NCBI RefSeq assembly: GCF_000217715.1
Contig: NC_015666.1
Location: 3,604,010-3,668,009 of the forward strand
Length of the DNA stretch: 64,000 nt
Reading direction: 5' to 3'
From: Halopiger xanaduensis SH-6
GTDB lineage: Archaea; Halobacteriota; Halobacteria; Halobacteriales; Natrialbaceae
The translations under genes were made by a program, and so were the position numbers. A model generated the notes under the pieces. It saw only the letters and a list, made by a program, of their open reading frames with translations, had not been told where the DNA came from and ran no database searches. Shown here piece after piece: positions 51,490-61,627 of the stretch (its first letter is position 1; every line of letters starts with the position of its first letter).

Positions 51490-52485
51490 TCAGGGCCGCG
51501 GCGCCGCCTTCTGGAGCGCCGTCTCGGCGATGTTGCCGCCGTAGTCGGCGCTGCGGGACAGCGAGTCGACGATCAGCCCGAGCGACTGGGCCTGCACGGG
51601 CGCGAGGTCCCGAAGCATGTCGTCGATCCGGCGCGTGTGTTCGTCGATCTCGAGGACCGCCTGCCGGGCTGCGTGACCCAGTTCGTTCGCCTCACCGCTG
51701 TCGTCGGCGAACAGCGCGTCCATCGACTTCTCGAGGACGTCCGACGCGTCGGCGTGGAGGTCCGTCAGCGCCTCGGCGACGTCTTCGGGAATCTCGTCGA
51801 GTTTCAGCGCGAGGTTGCTGATCTTGGCGGCGTGGTCGGCGACGCGCTCGAGTTGCCGAGCGCTGGAGTGGAAATCGAAGCAGTCCTCGCGGGGGACCCC
51901 GAGTTCCTCGGCGGCCCGCGGCGACCGCAGCGTCGCCCGGAAAATCCGCGAGACGACGAGCCACAACCGGTCGACGTCGTCGTCGCGCTCGATGACGTCC
52001 AGGGCGATGTCGTCGTCGTTCTCGACTAAGGCGGTGACCGCGTCGGCGAGCATCGAGGTTGCGATCAGGCGCATCCGGGAGACGGCGTTGACGATCGACA
52101 GCTCCGAGGAGTCCAGCAGATCCTGGATGACGACGCTGTCGTTGGTCTCCTCGAGCACTTCGACGCCGACCAGGCTCTGCGTGGCGTCCCGAATCGCCCG
52201 GCGCTGATCGGTCGTGATCCGGCCCGCCTCGAGGCGGATGATGTCGAAGCCGCTGACGTACATCGTCATCACGGCTCGAGTGAGTCGCTCGCCCTCGAGG
52301 TCGGAGACGTCGAGGGTCCCCTCCTGGCGTTCGCTCTCGCTCCGGGGCGTCAACAGGAGCGAATCGTCCTCGGGGTAGAACTCGACGGTCGACCCGGAAC
52401 TGACGCCGTTGTCGGTCGCCCAATCCTTCGGCAGCGAGACGGTGTAGGTCGACCCGCCCGTGACCTGTACCTTGCGCGTCTCCAT
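51490..52485 (-). CDS. AbrB-PhoU phosphate-responsive regulator
   Basis: A 331-residue regulator. Residues 1-50 form an AbrB-like swapped-hairpin (METRKVQVTGGSTYTVSLPK). A PhoU-like three-helix bundle follows in two halves, with LERVADHAAKISNLALKLDE and SADYGGNIAETALQKA at the conserved sites. Haloarchaeal proteins of this type regulate phosphate uptake genes. It is divergent from the pst operon across 640 bases and probably controls it. The long open frame upstream of METRK is Arg/Thr-rich and discarded. Confidence 0.88.
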   Translation of the reverse strand: METRKVQVTGGSTYTVSLPKDWATDNGVSSGSTVEFYPEDDSLLLTPRSESERQEGTLDVSDLEGERLTRAVMTMYVSGFDIIRLEAGRITTDQRRAIRDATQSLVGVEVLEETNDSVVIQDLLDSSELSIVNAVSRMRLIATSMLADAVTALVENDDDIALDVIERDDDVDRLWLVVSRIFRATLRSPRAAEELGVPREDCFDFHSSARQLERVADHAAKISNLALKLDEIPEDVAEALTDLHADASDVLEKSMDALFADDSGEANELGHAARQAVLEIDEHTRRIDDMLRDLAPVQAQSLGLIVDSLSRSADYGGNIAETALQKAAPRP

Positions 52486-53123
52486 ACTGATCGGTTGCGG
52501 CCGTATCTCTATAAGTCTCTTCTCCTCTATAGTCGAGTCAGTGCGGCAGTTCTGGACTGGTCTCTGCCGGACAGTGGCGCCCGAGAGAATCGAACGCCGA
52601 ATCGTTCTCGAGCCAGTAGACAAACGGTCGGATACGTAGTCGAGCGGCCGACTCGGTCGTCGATTCAGCCCCGTCGCGCTGACCGGACACGAGTCGACGG
52701 GTCGATCGAAACTGCACTCGTTGAGACGCGGCCGGTCGTTCGACGGCGTCGGTCCGTTTCGGAGCGGTAAGCCGGACTGGGTGACGAGCGTTCGACCGTC
52801 GTTCGAACGCGCCGTCCGTTCCGATCGGCTCACGTTGCGTTTCTGTAGCGGGTACGTTCCTTGCACGTATCTATTACCGGAGATAGCTCGGCGATTCGAT
52901 TCCCCATATAGTTTCTCTGAATCTATAGTCGAACTCGTATATACTGACATACGTACGGATATGTAGTTTATCTAAAATTAACGGATACAGCAACAGCCGT
53001 AGAACGGCCGATAGAGCGCCCATAGTCCCGGATAGAACGATCTGAATGTGTCTACATCGGTGTGGGTAGATCTATATAGCTAACATAGCATTGTATTTCT
53101 TTATACGGTCAAAGGTTGACCTG
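52486..53123. promoter_or_regulatory. 640-base intergenic region upstream of the pst operon
   Basis: This long AT-rich region lies between divergent phosphate genes. TATA-like elements are seen at 53070-53077 (tctatatagc) and near 53101 (ctttatacgg), and a second AT run near 52900-52970. It should contain the phosphate-responsive promoter and operators for both sides. Short frames here are not haloarchaeal in composition. Confidence 0.5.
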
Positions 53124-54113
53124 ATGGCTGATACCCAGACGGAACGTTCGGTTCGATCGGTTTCTCGACGGAAGGTTCTCGCGGCGACGGGCGCAGTGGG
53201 GGCGCTCTCGCTCGCCGGTTGTACCGAAAACAACGCCGGTGGAAATAATTCGAGTGGAAACGGCGATAGCGGAAACGAACGGGTCGTCGTTACGGGCAGC
53301 AGTACGGTGTTCCCCGTCTCGGACACGATGGCCGAGGCGTTCATGGATGAAAACGACGTAAACGTCACCACCGACTCGACCGGGACCGGCGGCGGTTTCA
53401 GCAATAACTTCTGTCCCGGCAACTCCGACATCAACGGCGCATCGCGGCCGATCCAGGAGGAAGAAGTGAGCTCCTGTAACGAAAACGGCGTCGAACCGAT
53501 CGAGTTCCAGATCGGCGCCGACGCGGTCACGATGGCCGTCCACAACGATTCGCCGATCGACTGCGTCACCTACGACGAACTCGCGCAGATCTGGTCCGAA
53601 GACGGCGCCGAAACGTGGTCCGACGTCAACTCCGAGTGGCCCGACGAGGAGATCGAACGCTACGGGCCGCCCTCGACGTCCGGCACCTTCGACTGGTTCA
53701 GAAACAACGTGATCGGCGACAGCGGGAGCCACGTCACCCAGTACGAAAAGACCGAAAACGACAACGAACTCGTCCAGGGGATCTCCTCGAGCGAAAACGC
53801 GATCGGCTACTTCGGCTACGCGTACTACCGGGAGAACGAGGATCAGCTCAAAGCCCTCGAGATCAAGGAAAGCGAGGACGGCGAGTGCACCCCGCCGAGC
53901 TTGGAGGCGGCCAGCGAGGGCTCGTACCCGATGGCGCGACCGCTGTACATCTACGTCAGCGAGCAGTCGCTTGAGCGGGAGTCGGTCTACAACTTCGTCG
54001 AGTTCTACATCGAGGAGTCGGGGACCGACACCGTCACCGACGTCGGCTACGTCCCGGCGAACGACGAACAGGTTCAGGAGAATCTCGACAAGCTCGAGAA
54101 CGCGGTGAACTGA
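53124..54113 (+). CDS. pstS: phosphate ABC transporter substrate-binding lipoprotein PstS
   Basis: A 329-residue lipoprotein. Tat signal with lipobox SRRKVLAATGAVGALSLAGC (Cys about 36), an Asn/Gly linker, then the PstS fold: GSSTVFPVSDTMAEAF, TGTGGGFSNNFCPG, ASRPIQEEE and PPSTSGTFDWFRNNV contact phosphate. It delivers phosphate to PstCAB. First gene of the pst operon, 49 bases before PstC. A well-conserved haloarchaeal PstS. Confidence 0.93.
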   Translation: MADTQTERSVRSVSRRKVLAATGAVGALSLAGCTENNAGGNNSSGNGDSGNERVVVTGSSTVFPVSDTMAEAFMDENDVNVTTDSTGTGGGFSNNFCPGNSDINGASRPIQEEEVSSCNENGVEPIEFQIGADAVTMAVHNDSPIDCVTYDELAQIWSEDGAETWSDVNSEWPDEEIERYGPPSTSGTFDWFRNNVIGDSGSHVTQYEKTENDNELVQGISSSENAIGYFGYAYYRENEDQLKALEIKESEDGECTPPSLEAASEGSYPMARPLYIYVSEQSLERESVYNFVEFYIEESGTDTVTDVGYVPANDEQVQENLDKLENAVN

Positions 54114-54162
54114 GGCGGCCAAACCGAACGATTCACGATGGCAGTTCAACAACCAGCCAACG

Positions 54163-55104
54163 ATGAGTGAGCGAACGACAGACGTCGATCTGACGCGGCC
54201 GTCGTCGGGTCAAGTCGTCAAAGAACGCATCTACAAGTGGCTGCTGTTCGCCTGCGCCGCGCTGACCGTGTTCGTGACCGTCAGCATTATCGTCACGCTC
54301 ACGCGGGACGCGCTCAAGTTCTTCGAGATGGTCCCCGCGACGGAGTTCTTCTTGGAGACCGAGTGGTTCGTCCGCGGCGACGGGGGGAACTTCGGCGTCT
54401 GGCCGCTCGTGAGCGCGACGATGGTCATCACCGTCGTCTCGGCGATGGTCGCCGTTCCGATCGGCGTCGCCGCAGCCGTCTACCTCAGCGAGTACGCGAG
54501 CGGGCGGATGCGGTCGGTGCTCAAGCCGGCGCTCGAGGTCTTGGCGGGCATTCCGACGGTCGTCTACGGCTATCTCGCGCTGGTTTACCTGACCCCCGCG
54601 CTGCAGGCGATCGGGATCCCGGTCAGTACGTTCAACCTGCTGAGCGCTTCCATCATGGTCGGTATCATGATCATCCCGATGGTGTCCTCCCTCTCCGAGG
54701 ACGCGATGAGTTCCGTTCCGGACTCGCTCAGACAGGCCGGCTACGGGATGGGTGCGACGAAGTACGAGGTGTCGACCGGTATCGTGATTCCGGCGGCCAT
54801 CTCGGGGATCTTCTCGTCGTTCATCCTCGCGCTCTCGCGGGCGATCGGCGAAACCATGATCGTCGTCATGGCCGCCGGCCTGCGGCCGCGGATGTTCGAC
54901 TTCTCGAACCCGCTGAACAACCTGTTCAGTTCGGGACAGCCGATGACGGCGGGGATGGTAAACGCCGTCACGAGCGACGCGACCGGCGGCTCGGCGACCT
55001 ACCTCAGCATGTTCGCGCTCGGGCTAACGCTGTTCGTGATCACGTTCTCGATGAACCTCGCGAGCGACTACGTCGCGGCACGATACCAGGAGGAATACCA
55101 ATGA
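54163..55104 (+). CDS. pstC: phosphate ABC transporter permease PstC
   Basis: A 313-residue permease with six helices and the EAA-type loop (GMGATKYEVSTGIVIPAAISG, about 197-217). Starts MSERTTDVDLTRP. It forms the membrane channel with PstA. It is followed by the PstA gene 34 bases downstream. Confidence 0.93.
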   Translation: MSERTTDVDLTRPSSGQVVKERIYKWLLFACAALTVFVTVSIIVTLTRDALKFFEMVPATEFFLETEWFVRGDGGNFGVWPLVSATMVITVVSAMVAVPIGVAAAVYLSEYASGRMRSVLKPALEVLAGIPTVVYGYLALVYLTPALQAIGIPVSTFNLLSASIMVGIMIIPMVSSLSEDAMSSVPDSLRQAGYGMGATKYEVSTGIVIPAAISGIFSSFILALSRAIGETMIVVMAAGLRPRMFDFSNPLNNLFSSGQPMTAGMVNAVTSDATGGSATYLSMFALGLTLFVITFSMNLASDYVAARYQEEYQ

Positions 55105-55138
55105 TCGTCACCGACGAACCGACGGAGGTGTACCGATA

Positions 55139-56752
55139 ATGGCGACCGACCAGCGCACCCACGAGTGGTACGGAACGGACGAAGCGGTCAGCCGCCTTCG
55201 CGGCCAGGCGTTCAAGTCCCTCTGTCTGGGTGCCACCCTGCTGGCCCTGATTTCCGTCTTCGTTCTCCTCCTGTACGTCGCGAACGACGCTTTCAGGCCG
55301 CTCTCGGCAGATATCGGCTGGCTGCTCATCTTCGCCGCGACGGTCCTGCTGCCGATCCTCGGCGCGACGGGCTACTACTATACCCGCGATACGAGAGCCG
55401 GCGAGACCGCGGCCATCGCGCTCGGACTCCCCGTCGTCTCGCTGCTCGTCGCCGGCGGCGTGTTCATCACGTTCGAACACATCGTCAGCGTCTACCGGTG
55501 GCTCTCGATCCTCGTCGCGCTCGCCCTTGCCGGCGCGGTCGTGTACGCACACAGCCGCGTTCGAACCGAAGCGAGCCTCGAGCGACTCGTCGTGCTGATC
55601 GCGGTTCCGGCCGCCGCGCTCGCTCTGGTCCCCGATATTATCCTCTCGCTGCCCGTCCTGCCGACCGAGGGGATCGCGCTGCTCGCCTCGTTCGTCGCGC
55701 CGGTCTCGCTCGTCGCCGGCTGGTTCGTGCGACGACAGCGCGAGAGCGACCGCGACGGGGCGATCGCCGCGGCCCTGACGCTGATCGCTGCGGGAGCCGG
55801 ACTGGGGATCGCGCCGCTCGTCGGTCTCACGCCGGTCGTCTGGATGCTGCTGGTCGCCGTCGCCGCCGTCCCCGTCGGTCTCTACGTCGAAAGCGTCGTC
55901 CGCCGCGGCGCCGGCACGACCGGACTCGCGTTCCCGGTCATCGTCACCGGCGGGATCGTCGCCGGCGTCCTCCTCACGGACGCGCTCGGCTTCGCCGGTC
56001 CCGACCCGTGGCTCGACTGGAGCTTCCTCACGAGTTCCCCGTCGCGAACGCCCGAAGACGCCGGTTTCTACCCGCCGCTGGTCGGCTCGGTGATGATGCT
56101 GCTCGTCATCGTCGTCTCCGCGTTTCCGGTCGGCGTCGGCGCCGCCGTCTACCTCGAGGAGTACGCCCCCGAGAACGGCCGGTGGGGTCGCCTCGTCGAC
56201 CTGATCGAGGTCAACATCGGGAACCTCGCCGGCGTTCCGTCGGTCGTCTACGGCATCCTCGGGCTCGCGCTGTTCATTCGACAGGGCGGGTTCGGGTCCG
56301 GGACCGCCTTAGTCGGCGGATTCACCGTCGGCCTCCTGATCCTCCCGATCGTCATCATCTCCTCGCAGGAGGCGATCAGCGCCGTTCCCGACTCGATGCG
56401 ACAGGCGTCCTACGGGATGGGCGCGACCAGATGGCAGACGGTCCGGAACGTCGTCCTCCCGGAAGCGTTGCCCGGCATCATGACCGGCAACATCCTCGCG
56501 ATGGGACGGGCGATCGGCGAAACGGCGCCGCTGCTGATCATCGGCGCACCGGCGGTCGTTCGGATCGCGCCGGACTCGTTTACGAGCAAGTTCAGCGCCA
56601 TGCCGCGCCAGATCTACACCTGGTCGAGCGAGATCGACCCCGCGTTCCAGCACGGCGTCCTCGCGGCCGGCGTCATGACGCTGCTGGTCGTCCTCCTGCT
56701 GATGAACGGTGCTGCCATCATCATCCGTAACAAGTATCAACGCCGAGACTGA
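55139..56752 (+). CDS. pstA: phosphate ABC transporter permease PstA, N-terminally extended
   Basis: A 537-residue permease. The C-terminal 260 residues are the usual PstA domain with EAA loop [20 protein letters not shown] (about 421-440). The N-terminal 270 residues add about eight extra helices (for example [20 protein letters not shown]) of unknown role, a build that haloarchaeal PstA proteins commonly show. Partner of PstC. Two bases separate its stop from the PstB start. Confidence 0.9.
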   Translation: MATDQRTHEWYGTDEAVSRLRGQAFKSLCLGATLLALISVFVLLLYVANDAFRPLSADIGWLLIFAATVLLPILGATGYYYTRDTRAGETAAIALGLPVVSLLVAGGVFITFEHIVSVYRWLSILVALALAGAVVYAHSRVRTEASLERLVVLIAVPAAALALVPDIILSLPVLPTEGIALLASFVAPVSLVAGWFVRRQRESDRDGAIAAALTLIAAGAGLGIAPLVGLTPVVWMLLVAVAAVPVGLYVESVVRRGAGTTGLAFPVIVTGGIVAGVLLTDALGFAGPDPWLDWSFLTSSPSRTPEDAGFYPPLVGSVMMLLVIVVSAFPVGVGAAVYLEEYAPENGRWGRLVDLIEVNIGNLAGVPSVVYGILGLALFIRQGGFGSGTALVGGFTVGLLILPIVIISSQEAISAVPDSMRQASYGMGATRWQTVRNVVLPEALPGIMTGNILAMGRAIGETAPLLIIGAPAVVRIAPDSFTSKFSAMPRQIYTWSSEIDPAFQHGVLAAGVMTLLVVLLLMNGAAIIIRNKYQRRD

Positions 56753-56754
56753 CC

Positions 56755-57678
56755 ATGACACGAGATCAAATGAGTGATCCGGATAGCCGCACTGACAGCC
56801 AACCGACAGAGGGAGAGAACGAACGACTCGCGAGTAGCGATGTCGGGGCCTCCGACCCGACGACTGAACCCCTCGTAGATTCGTCGATCGACGTCGACGG
56901 GAGTGCGGCTTCGTCCGGTGGCGAGAATCGAACCGTGATCGAGTCGAAGGATCTCGACGTGTTCTACGGCGACGAACAGGCGCTTCGCTCGATCGACATC
57001 GAGATCCCGGCCGAACAGGTCACGGCGATCATCGGTCCGTCCGGCTGCGGGAAATCGACCTTCCTCCGCTGTATCAACCGCATGAACGACCTCGTCGACG
57101 CCGCGCGGATCGAGGGCGAACTCCGATTCGAAGGGAAAAACGTCTACGACGACGACGTCGATCCCGTCGCCCTGCGGCGCAAGATCGGCATGGTGTTCCA
57201 GCACCCGAACCCGTTCCCCAAGAGCATCTACGACAACGTCACCTACGGGCTCGAGGTGCAGGGGATCGACGGCGATTACGACGAGATCGTCGAGAAGGCG
57301 CTCCGACGCGCCGCGCTCTGGGACGAAGTGAAGGGACAACTCGACTCGAGCGGACTCGATCTCTCCGGCGGACAACAACAGCGCCTCTGTATCGCCCGCG
57401 CGATCGCGCCGGATCCGGAAGTGATCCTGATGGACGAACCGGCCTCGGCGCTGGACCCGGTCGCCACCTCGAAGATCGAAGACCTGATCGAGGATCTCGC
57501 CGAGGAGTACACGGTCATCATCGTCACGCACAACATGCAACAGGCCGCCCGCATCTCGGACAAGACCGCCGTCTTCCTGACCGGCGGCGAGCTCGTCGAG
57601 TACGACGACACGAGCAAAATCTTCGAAAACCCCGAACACGACCGCGTCGAAGACTACATCACCGGCAAATTCGGATAG
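56755..57678 (+). CDS. pstB: phosphate ABC transporter ATPase PstB
   Basis: A 307-residue ATPase with an acidic N-terminal extension of about 60 residues. Walker A is GPSGCGKST (about 98-106), the Q loop [11 protein letters not shown], the signature LSGGQQQRL, and Walker [13 protein letters not shown]. It powers PstCA. A start at the second ATG (5 codons later) is possible. Last gene of the pst operon. Confidence 0.93.
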   Translation: MTRDQMSDPDSRTDSQPTEGENERLASSDVGASDPTTEPLVDSSIDVDGSAASSGGENRTVIESKDLDVFYGDEQALRSIDIEIPAEQVTAIIGPSGCGKSTFLRCINRMNDLVDAARIEGELRFEGKNVYDDDVDPVALRRKIGMVFQHPNPFPKSIYDNVTYGLEVQGIDGDYDEIVEKALRRAALWDEVKGQLDSSGLDLSGGQQQRLCIARAIAPDPEVILMDEPASALDPVATSKIEDLIEDLAEEYTVIIVTHNMQQAARISDKTAVFLTGGELVEYDDTSKIFENPEHDRVEDYITGKFG

Positions 57679-57875
57679 CGAGCGTCATCCGCGTTTCTCG
57701 CTCGAGTAGTGTCATCATTTTCCCGATAGCACGCACGCATTGAGCATCGGCGACTGTCCGTGACGTCTCGAGTCGCGTCGGTCGGTTTAGCCGCCAGCAT
57801 TATTTCTGGCAAACTGGTGTCAGAATAGCCACAAATATAATGAGGACCTGATAACTACGGGGAGAGTACGCACGC

Positions 57876-59720
57876 ATGAGTCTGGCTCACCGGTACGCTG
57901 TCGCGTTTCTCCTCGTCCTTCTCGTATCGGGGGCCGTACTCGCGGTGACGTTTACCGCCCATCGAACGGACGTCGCGGAGGGAACGGAAGCGACGGTCGC
58001 CGACCGCGCCGCCCAGTCGGCGACGATACTGGACGGCCGGATTCAGGCCCACCGTCAAACGGTCGCCGTCGGCGCGGCGGATCCGACCCTCGCGGCACAC
58101 GGCACGCCGCGACAGCGACGGGCGCTCGAGGCGTTCGTCGATCGGTCGGCATTCGAGGGGGCATCGGTGGTCGACGAGACGGGCCGCGTACAGTGGCTCG
58201 TCACCGGTCACGGCGAGTCGATGGACGTCATGGAAATGAATATCAGCGACAGGGAGTACGTGCAGCGGACGCTCGAGGGCGAGCAGTACGTCAGCGAACC
58301 GTTCGTCGCCGAAACCGGAAACCGGGTCGTGGCGATCGCCGCGCCGATCCGTGCGGACGGCGAGGTCGTCGGCGCGCTCACCGGAACCTATCACCTCCAC
58401 GGGACCGATCTGTTCGAACCGCTGCGCGACGAGCGGGCCGCGACGACGGTCGAGGCGGACGACGAGGTCGTGTTCTCGACGGTTGCGGGGACGGATGGGG
58501 CCGGAACCGAAGACGAAAGCGGCGATGAGAACGGAAACGGAATCGAAATCGGAGGCGTCGGCGAGAGCGACCCCATCACCGCCGAGGCCGCCCTCGAGAC
58601 CGTCGACTGGACGGTCACCGTCCGGCGCGACCGAGCGGCGATCACGACGCCGCTCGCGGATCTCCTGGCGCTGCAGGTCGTCTCCGGCGTGACGCTTCTA
58701 GGATCGGTGATCGCGTTCGGAATCTGGGTCTACCGATCGCAAGTGCGCCGGATCGGTCGCCTCCTCGAGCGAGTCCGCGCGCTCGAGCGACGCGAATACG
58801 AGGCCGGTCCGTCCATCGGCGGCGCCGCCGAGTGGCGCCGGATCGACGACGCGCTGGCGCGACTCGGCGGAACGCTCGGCCGCCGCGAGCAGATGCTGCT
58901 CGTGCTCAACCGTATCCTGCGGCACAATCTGCGCAACACGCTCAACGTCATCATCGGCCGTGCGAGCGATCTCGAGGCGTCGCTCGAGGGCGACGACCGG
59001 GAGGCGGCGACGGAGATCCGGCGAACGGCCAAGGACCTGCTCGAACTCGGAAATCGGGCACGGTTGACCGAGGAGTTGCTCGATCCGGTCGCAGCCGAGG
59101 GAGGGGACGGAACGCCGCGAACGGACGTTGCAACGCTCGTCCGCGAGCGCGCGGCTGGATTCACCGCCAGTACCGGGGCCGGCGAGACCGGCCACTGCCG
59201 GTCGCTCGAGAACGTCACCGTCAGCGGGCCGGACCGGGCGGTCGCAGCCTGCGGGGACGAGATCGCGATCGCGATCGACGAACTGCTCGCGAACGTCGTC
59301 GATCACGCCGGCGCGTCGCCGACCGTCGCGGTAACCGTCGACCTCGACGTCGAAACTGACCGGATCCTGGTCATCGTCGCCGACGACGGTCCGGGAATCC
59401 CGGCCGACGAGGTGTCCGTCATCACCGGCGAGCGCGCGATATCGCAGGTCAACCACACCGGCGGCATCGGGCTGTGGCTGGTCGACTGGATCTGCAGCCG
59501 ATACGACGGGCGGCTCGTCATTCCGCACGGGGGCGCCGCGAACGCCGGCGGACGCGAACCCGACACCGACCGGAACGCGACCACCGTCGACGGCGAAGCC
59601 GACGACCGTGACGCGAACAGCGGCGGCGGTCTGCAGGGGGCGACCGTCGTCCTCGAACTCCCGCTCGCTTCCGAGAACGAGTCCGATCCCGCGGGCGGAT
59701 CGGTTCCGGCCGGCGTCTGA
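57876..59720 (+). CDS. sensor histidine kinase with extracytoplasmic sensor
   Basis: A 614-residue membrane kinase. An N-terminal helix (8-28), a dCache-like extracytoplasmic sensor (about 40-265), a second helix (about 268-290), then a linker and the kinase: H-box ILRHNLRNTLNVIIG with His350, N-box DELLANVVDHAG, G1 ADDGPGIP and G2 GGIGLWLVDW. A Glu/Asp/Gly-rich low-complexity insert lies at about 205-230. It sits between pstB and phoU, so phosphate-related sensing is possible. No response regulator is adjacent. Confidence 0.85.
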   Translation: MSLAHRYAVAFLLVLLVSGAVLAVTFTAHRTDVAEGTEATVADRAAQSATILDGRIQAHRQTVAVGAADPTLAAHGTPRQRRALEAFVDRSAFEGASVVDETGRVQWLVTGHGESMDVMEMNISDREYVQRTLEGEQYVSEPFVAETGNRVVAIAAPIRADGEVVGALTGTYHLHGTDLFEPLRDERAATTVEADDEVVFSTVAGTDGAGTEDESGDENGNGIEIGGVGESDPITAEAALETVDWTVTVRRDRAAITTPLADLLALQVVSGVTLLGSVIAFGIWVYRSQVRRIGRLLERVRALERREYEAGPSIGGAAEWRRIDDALARLGGTLGRREQMLLVLNRILRHNLRNTLNVIIGRASDLEASLEGDDREAATEIRRTAKDLLELGNRARLTEELLDPVAAEGGDGTPRTDVATLVRERAAGFTASTGAGETGHCRSLENVTVSGPDRAVAACGDEIAIAIDELLANVVDHAGASPTVAVTVDLDVETDRILVIVADDGPGIPADEVSVITGERAISQVNHTGGIGLWLVDWICSRYDGRLVIPHGGAANAGGREPDTDRNATTVDGEADDRDANSGGGLQGATVVLELPLASENESDPAGGSVPAGV

Positions 59721-59899
59721 CTCGAGACGCCCGACCCGGTTCCAGAACTGCGTCGACGCGACGTAGTGCGGTCGCCTCAATCGGCGTCGACGGTCCCGTC
59801 GAACCCGAGCCGACCCGAGCCCAGTGCCCCGACGGTCGCGGCCGTCGCGGCGCGGTGGGTGGCACAAGCTATATCTTTGCCCGGAAAGGTGGCTGGACT

Positions 59900-60571
59900 A
59901 TGGCTCGGAAATCTTATCAGGAGCAACTCGCGGAACTCCGCGAGGACATCCTCTACATGGGCGAAGTCGTCATGGAACGGCTCCGCATGGGACTCGACGC
60001 GCTCGAGCAGAAAGACGAAGACCTCGCCCGGGAGGTCATCGAGGGCGACGGCGAGATCAACCGGATGTACCTCGAGTTAGAGCAGGACTGTATCGACCTG
60101 CTGGCGCTCCAGCAACCCGTCGCGAGCGACCTGCGCTTTATCGCGGCGTCGTTCAAGATCACGACCGATCTGGAGCGAATCGCCGACCTCGCGGTCAACC
60201 TCGGGGAGTACACCCTCGACGCGGAGGAGAACCTCTTCCCCGACGTCGACGTGCAAGAGATGGGCGAGATGACCCTCGACATGATCGAGGAGGCGATGCT
60301 GGCCTACGACACCGAAAACACGGACGCCTGCCGGGAAATCGCGGCCCGCGACGACGACCTCGATCAGTTCGCCGAGCGGGCGAGCGGGATCGTCGTCCGC
60401 GACCTCATCGAGCGCGAACTCGAAGAGCCCGACGAAGTCGAGCGGCTGCTGCAGGACGTCTCGCGGCTTCTGCTGACGATTCGGGACTTAGAGCGGGTCG
60501 GCGACCACGCGGTCAACATCGCCGCGCGGACGCTGTACATGGTCGAGAACGACGACGAACTGATCTACTGA
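59900..60571 (+). CDS. phoU: phosphate signalling protein PhoU
   Basis: A 223-residue protein built of two PhoU three-helix repeats; the metal-binding E/D-x3-D motifs lie at TTDLERIADLAVNLGEYT (about 94-111) and IRDLERVGDHAVNIAARTLY (about 195-214). PhoU couples Pst activity to regulation. The start MARKSYQEQL is preceded by a plausible TATA (tatatcttt, about 59870). Part of the phosphate module. Confidence 0.93.
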   Translation: MARKSYQEQLAELREDILYMGEVVMERLRMGLDALEQKDEDLAREVIEGDGEINRMYLELEQDCIDLLALQQPVASDLRFIAASFKITTDLERIADLAVNLGEYTLDAEENLFPDVDVQEMGEMTLDMIEEAMLAYDTENTDACREIAARDDDLDQFAERASGIVVRDLIERELEEPDEVERLLQDVSRLLLTIRDLERVGDHAVNIAARTLYMVENDDELIY

Positions 60572-60585
60572 GGCTGCGGCCGCTG

Positions 60586-60813
60586 TTAGCGGTCGGAAGA
60601 CGACTCGAGGGGCACCAGTTCGATTCGATCGGGCGTCTCGACGGTGATGCGCCGGTCCGCGTCGGTGACCGTCACGGCGCCGGTCGTCTCGACGCAGTCG
60701 GCTACTTCGGTGCGGTCGGTAGCCTCGGACGAGGCGAACAGCGCGTCCAGCGCCGTCGGATCGACGGCGTCGTACAGCGGTCCGTACTCGTCCGCGAGCG
60801 CTTGGCTCCTCAA
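60586..60813 (-). CDS. short HalOD1-like protein, possibly TTG-initiated
   Basis: About 75 residues. DEYGPLYDAVDPTALDALFAS and the following strands VTVTDADRRITVETPDRIELVPL match the second half of HalOD1 domains; the usual N-terminal helix (VVxAVAxxTG) is missing. There is no ATG; a TTG lies 4 bases after the stop of the HTH_10 gene, which would suit translational coupling. Alternatively, it is a degraded HalOD1 gene. Confidence 0.5.
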   Translation of the reverse strand: MRSQALADEYGPLYDAVDPTALDALFASSEATDRTEVADCVETTGAVTVTDADRRITVETPDRIELVPLESSSDR

Positions 60814-60817
60814 TCCG

Positions 60818-61516
60818 TTACGTATCGTCGGCCAGCGTGTTCTCGAGCAGGTTCGCCTGCCCGCGACGGAGCCGCGCGGAGAGGGCCTGGTCGGAGATGT
60901 CGAACTCCGCCGCGAGTTCCGAGAGCGTCGTCTCCCGCGGCACGGTGAAATAGCCCGCCGAGTGGGCGGTGCGGAGCGCCTCGCGCTGCGGTTCGGTGAC
61001 GCCGTAGCGGTCGCCGTCGAGGTCGAGATCGGTGTCGGTATCGGTATCGGGCTCCTCCTCGAGATACAGTCGCCGAAGCTTGAAGCCGACGTCCCGCCCG
61101 AGGCACTGCTCGCGGTACGCCTGCAGCGCGTCGCGGGACAGGACGCGGGCGCGAACGACCGTTTCGTCGGTGACGACGATCTCGAGGATCGCAACGTCGT
61201 GTTCGGCGGCGACGGGAGAGGCGAGTCGCGACGCCGCGTCGTCGGTCAACGCGACGCTGTACAGGCGCCGGTCCGACGCCGTCTCGAGCGCCGTGTACCG
61301 CCGAACGCTCGGATCCTCGTCGAGCGCCGCCTCGAACGCGTCGCCGTCGTCGACGGTCGCCCAGAAAAGCAGTTTCGGCTCTCCGGACTCGTTTCCGTAC
61401 ACTTCCCCGAGGCGGAGTTCGCGGGCCGCCCGCGCCGCTTCCCGCAGAACGGGCGTCCGCAGTTCGAACTCGACGATGAGCGCCACCGGTGACGGTACGC
61501 GCTCTACCGTAATCAT
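60818..61516 (-). CDS. HTH_10 regulator (bacterio-opsin-activator type)
   Basis: A 232-residue protein. The N-terminal 160 residues are a Bat-type sensor (MITVERVPSPVALIVEFELR), then an Asp/Thr linker (EEEPDTDTDTDLDLDGD), and HTH_10 (PQREALRTAHSAGYFTVPRE, then ELAAEFDISDQALSARLRRG). It is the third regulator of this family in the window. The short HalOD1-like gene follows immediately, as at 30-31 kb, so the regulator/HalOD1 pairing recurs. Confidence 0.87.
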   Translation of the reverse strand: MITVERVPSPVALIVEFELRTPVLREAARAARELRLGEVYGNESGEPKLLFWATVDDGDAFEAALDEDPSVRRYTALETASDRRLYSVALTDDAASRLASPVAAEHDVAILEIVVTDETVVRARVLSRDALQAYREQCLGRDVGFKLRRLYLEEEPDTDTDTDLDLDGDRYGVTEPQREALRTAHSAGYFTVPRETTLSELAAEFDISDQALSARLRRGQANLLENTLADDT

Positions 61517-61627
61517 TGTTAGTGATTATGTAACACAGTTTGGCCGGAACCGCCTGCACCTACACCTACACCTCCGGCGGGGCCACCAGTCAGATATACC
61601 GGCCGTCCGTCCGGACGACTATCAACC

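Noticed and set aside
52721..52966. 81-codon plus-strand frame in the pst promoter region
   Set aside because: Arg/Ser-rich composition and location inside an obviously regulatory AT-rich region.
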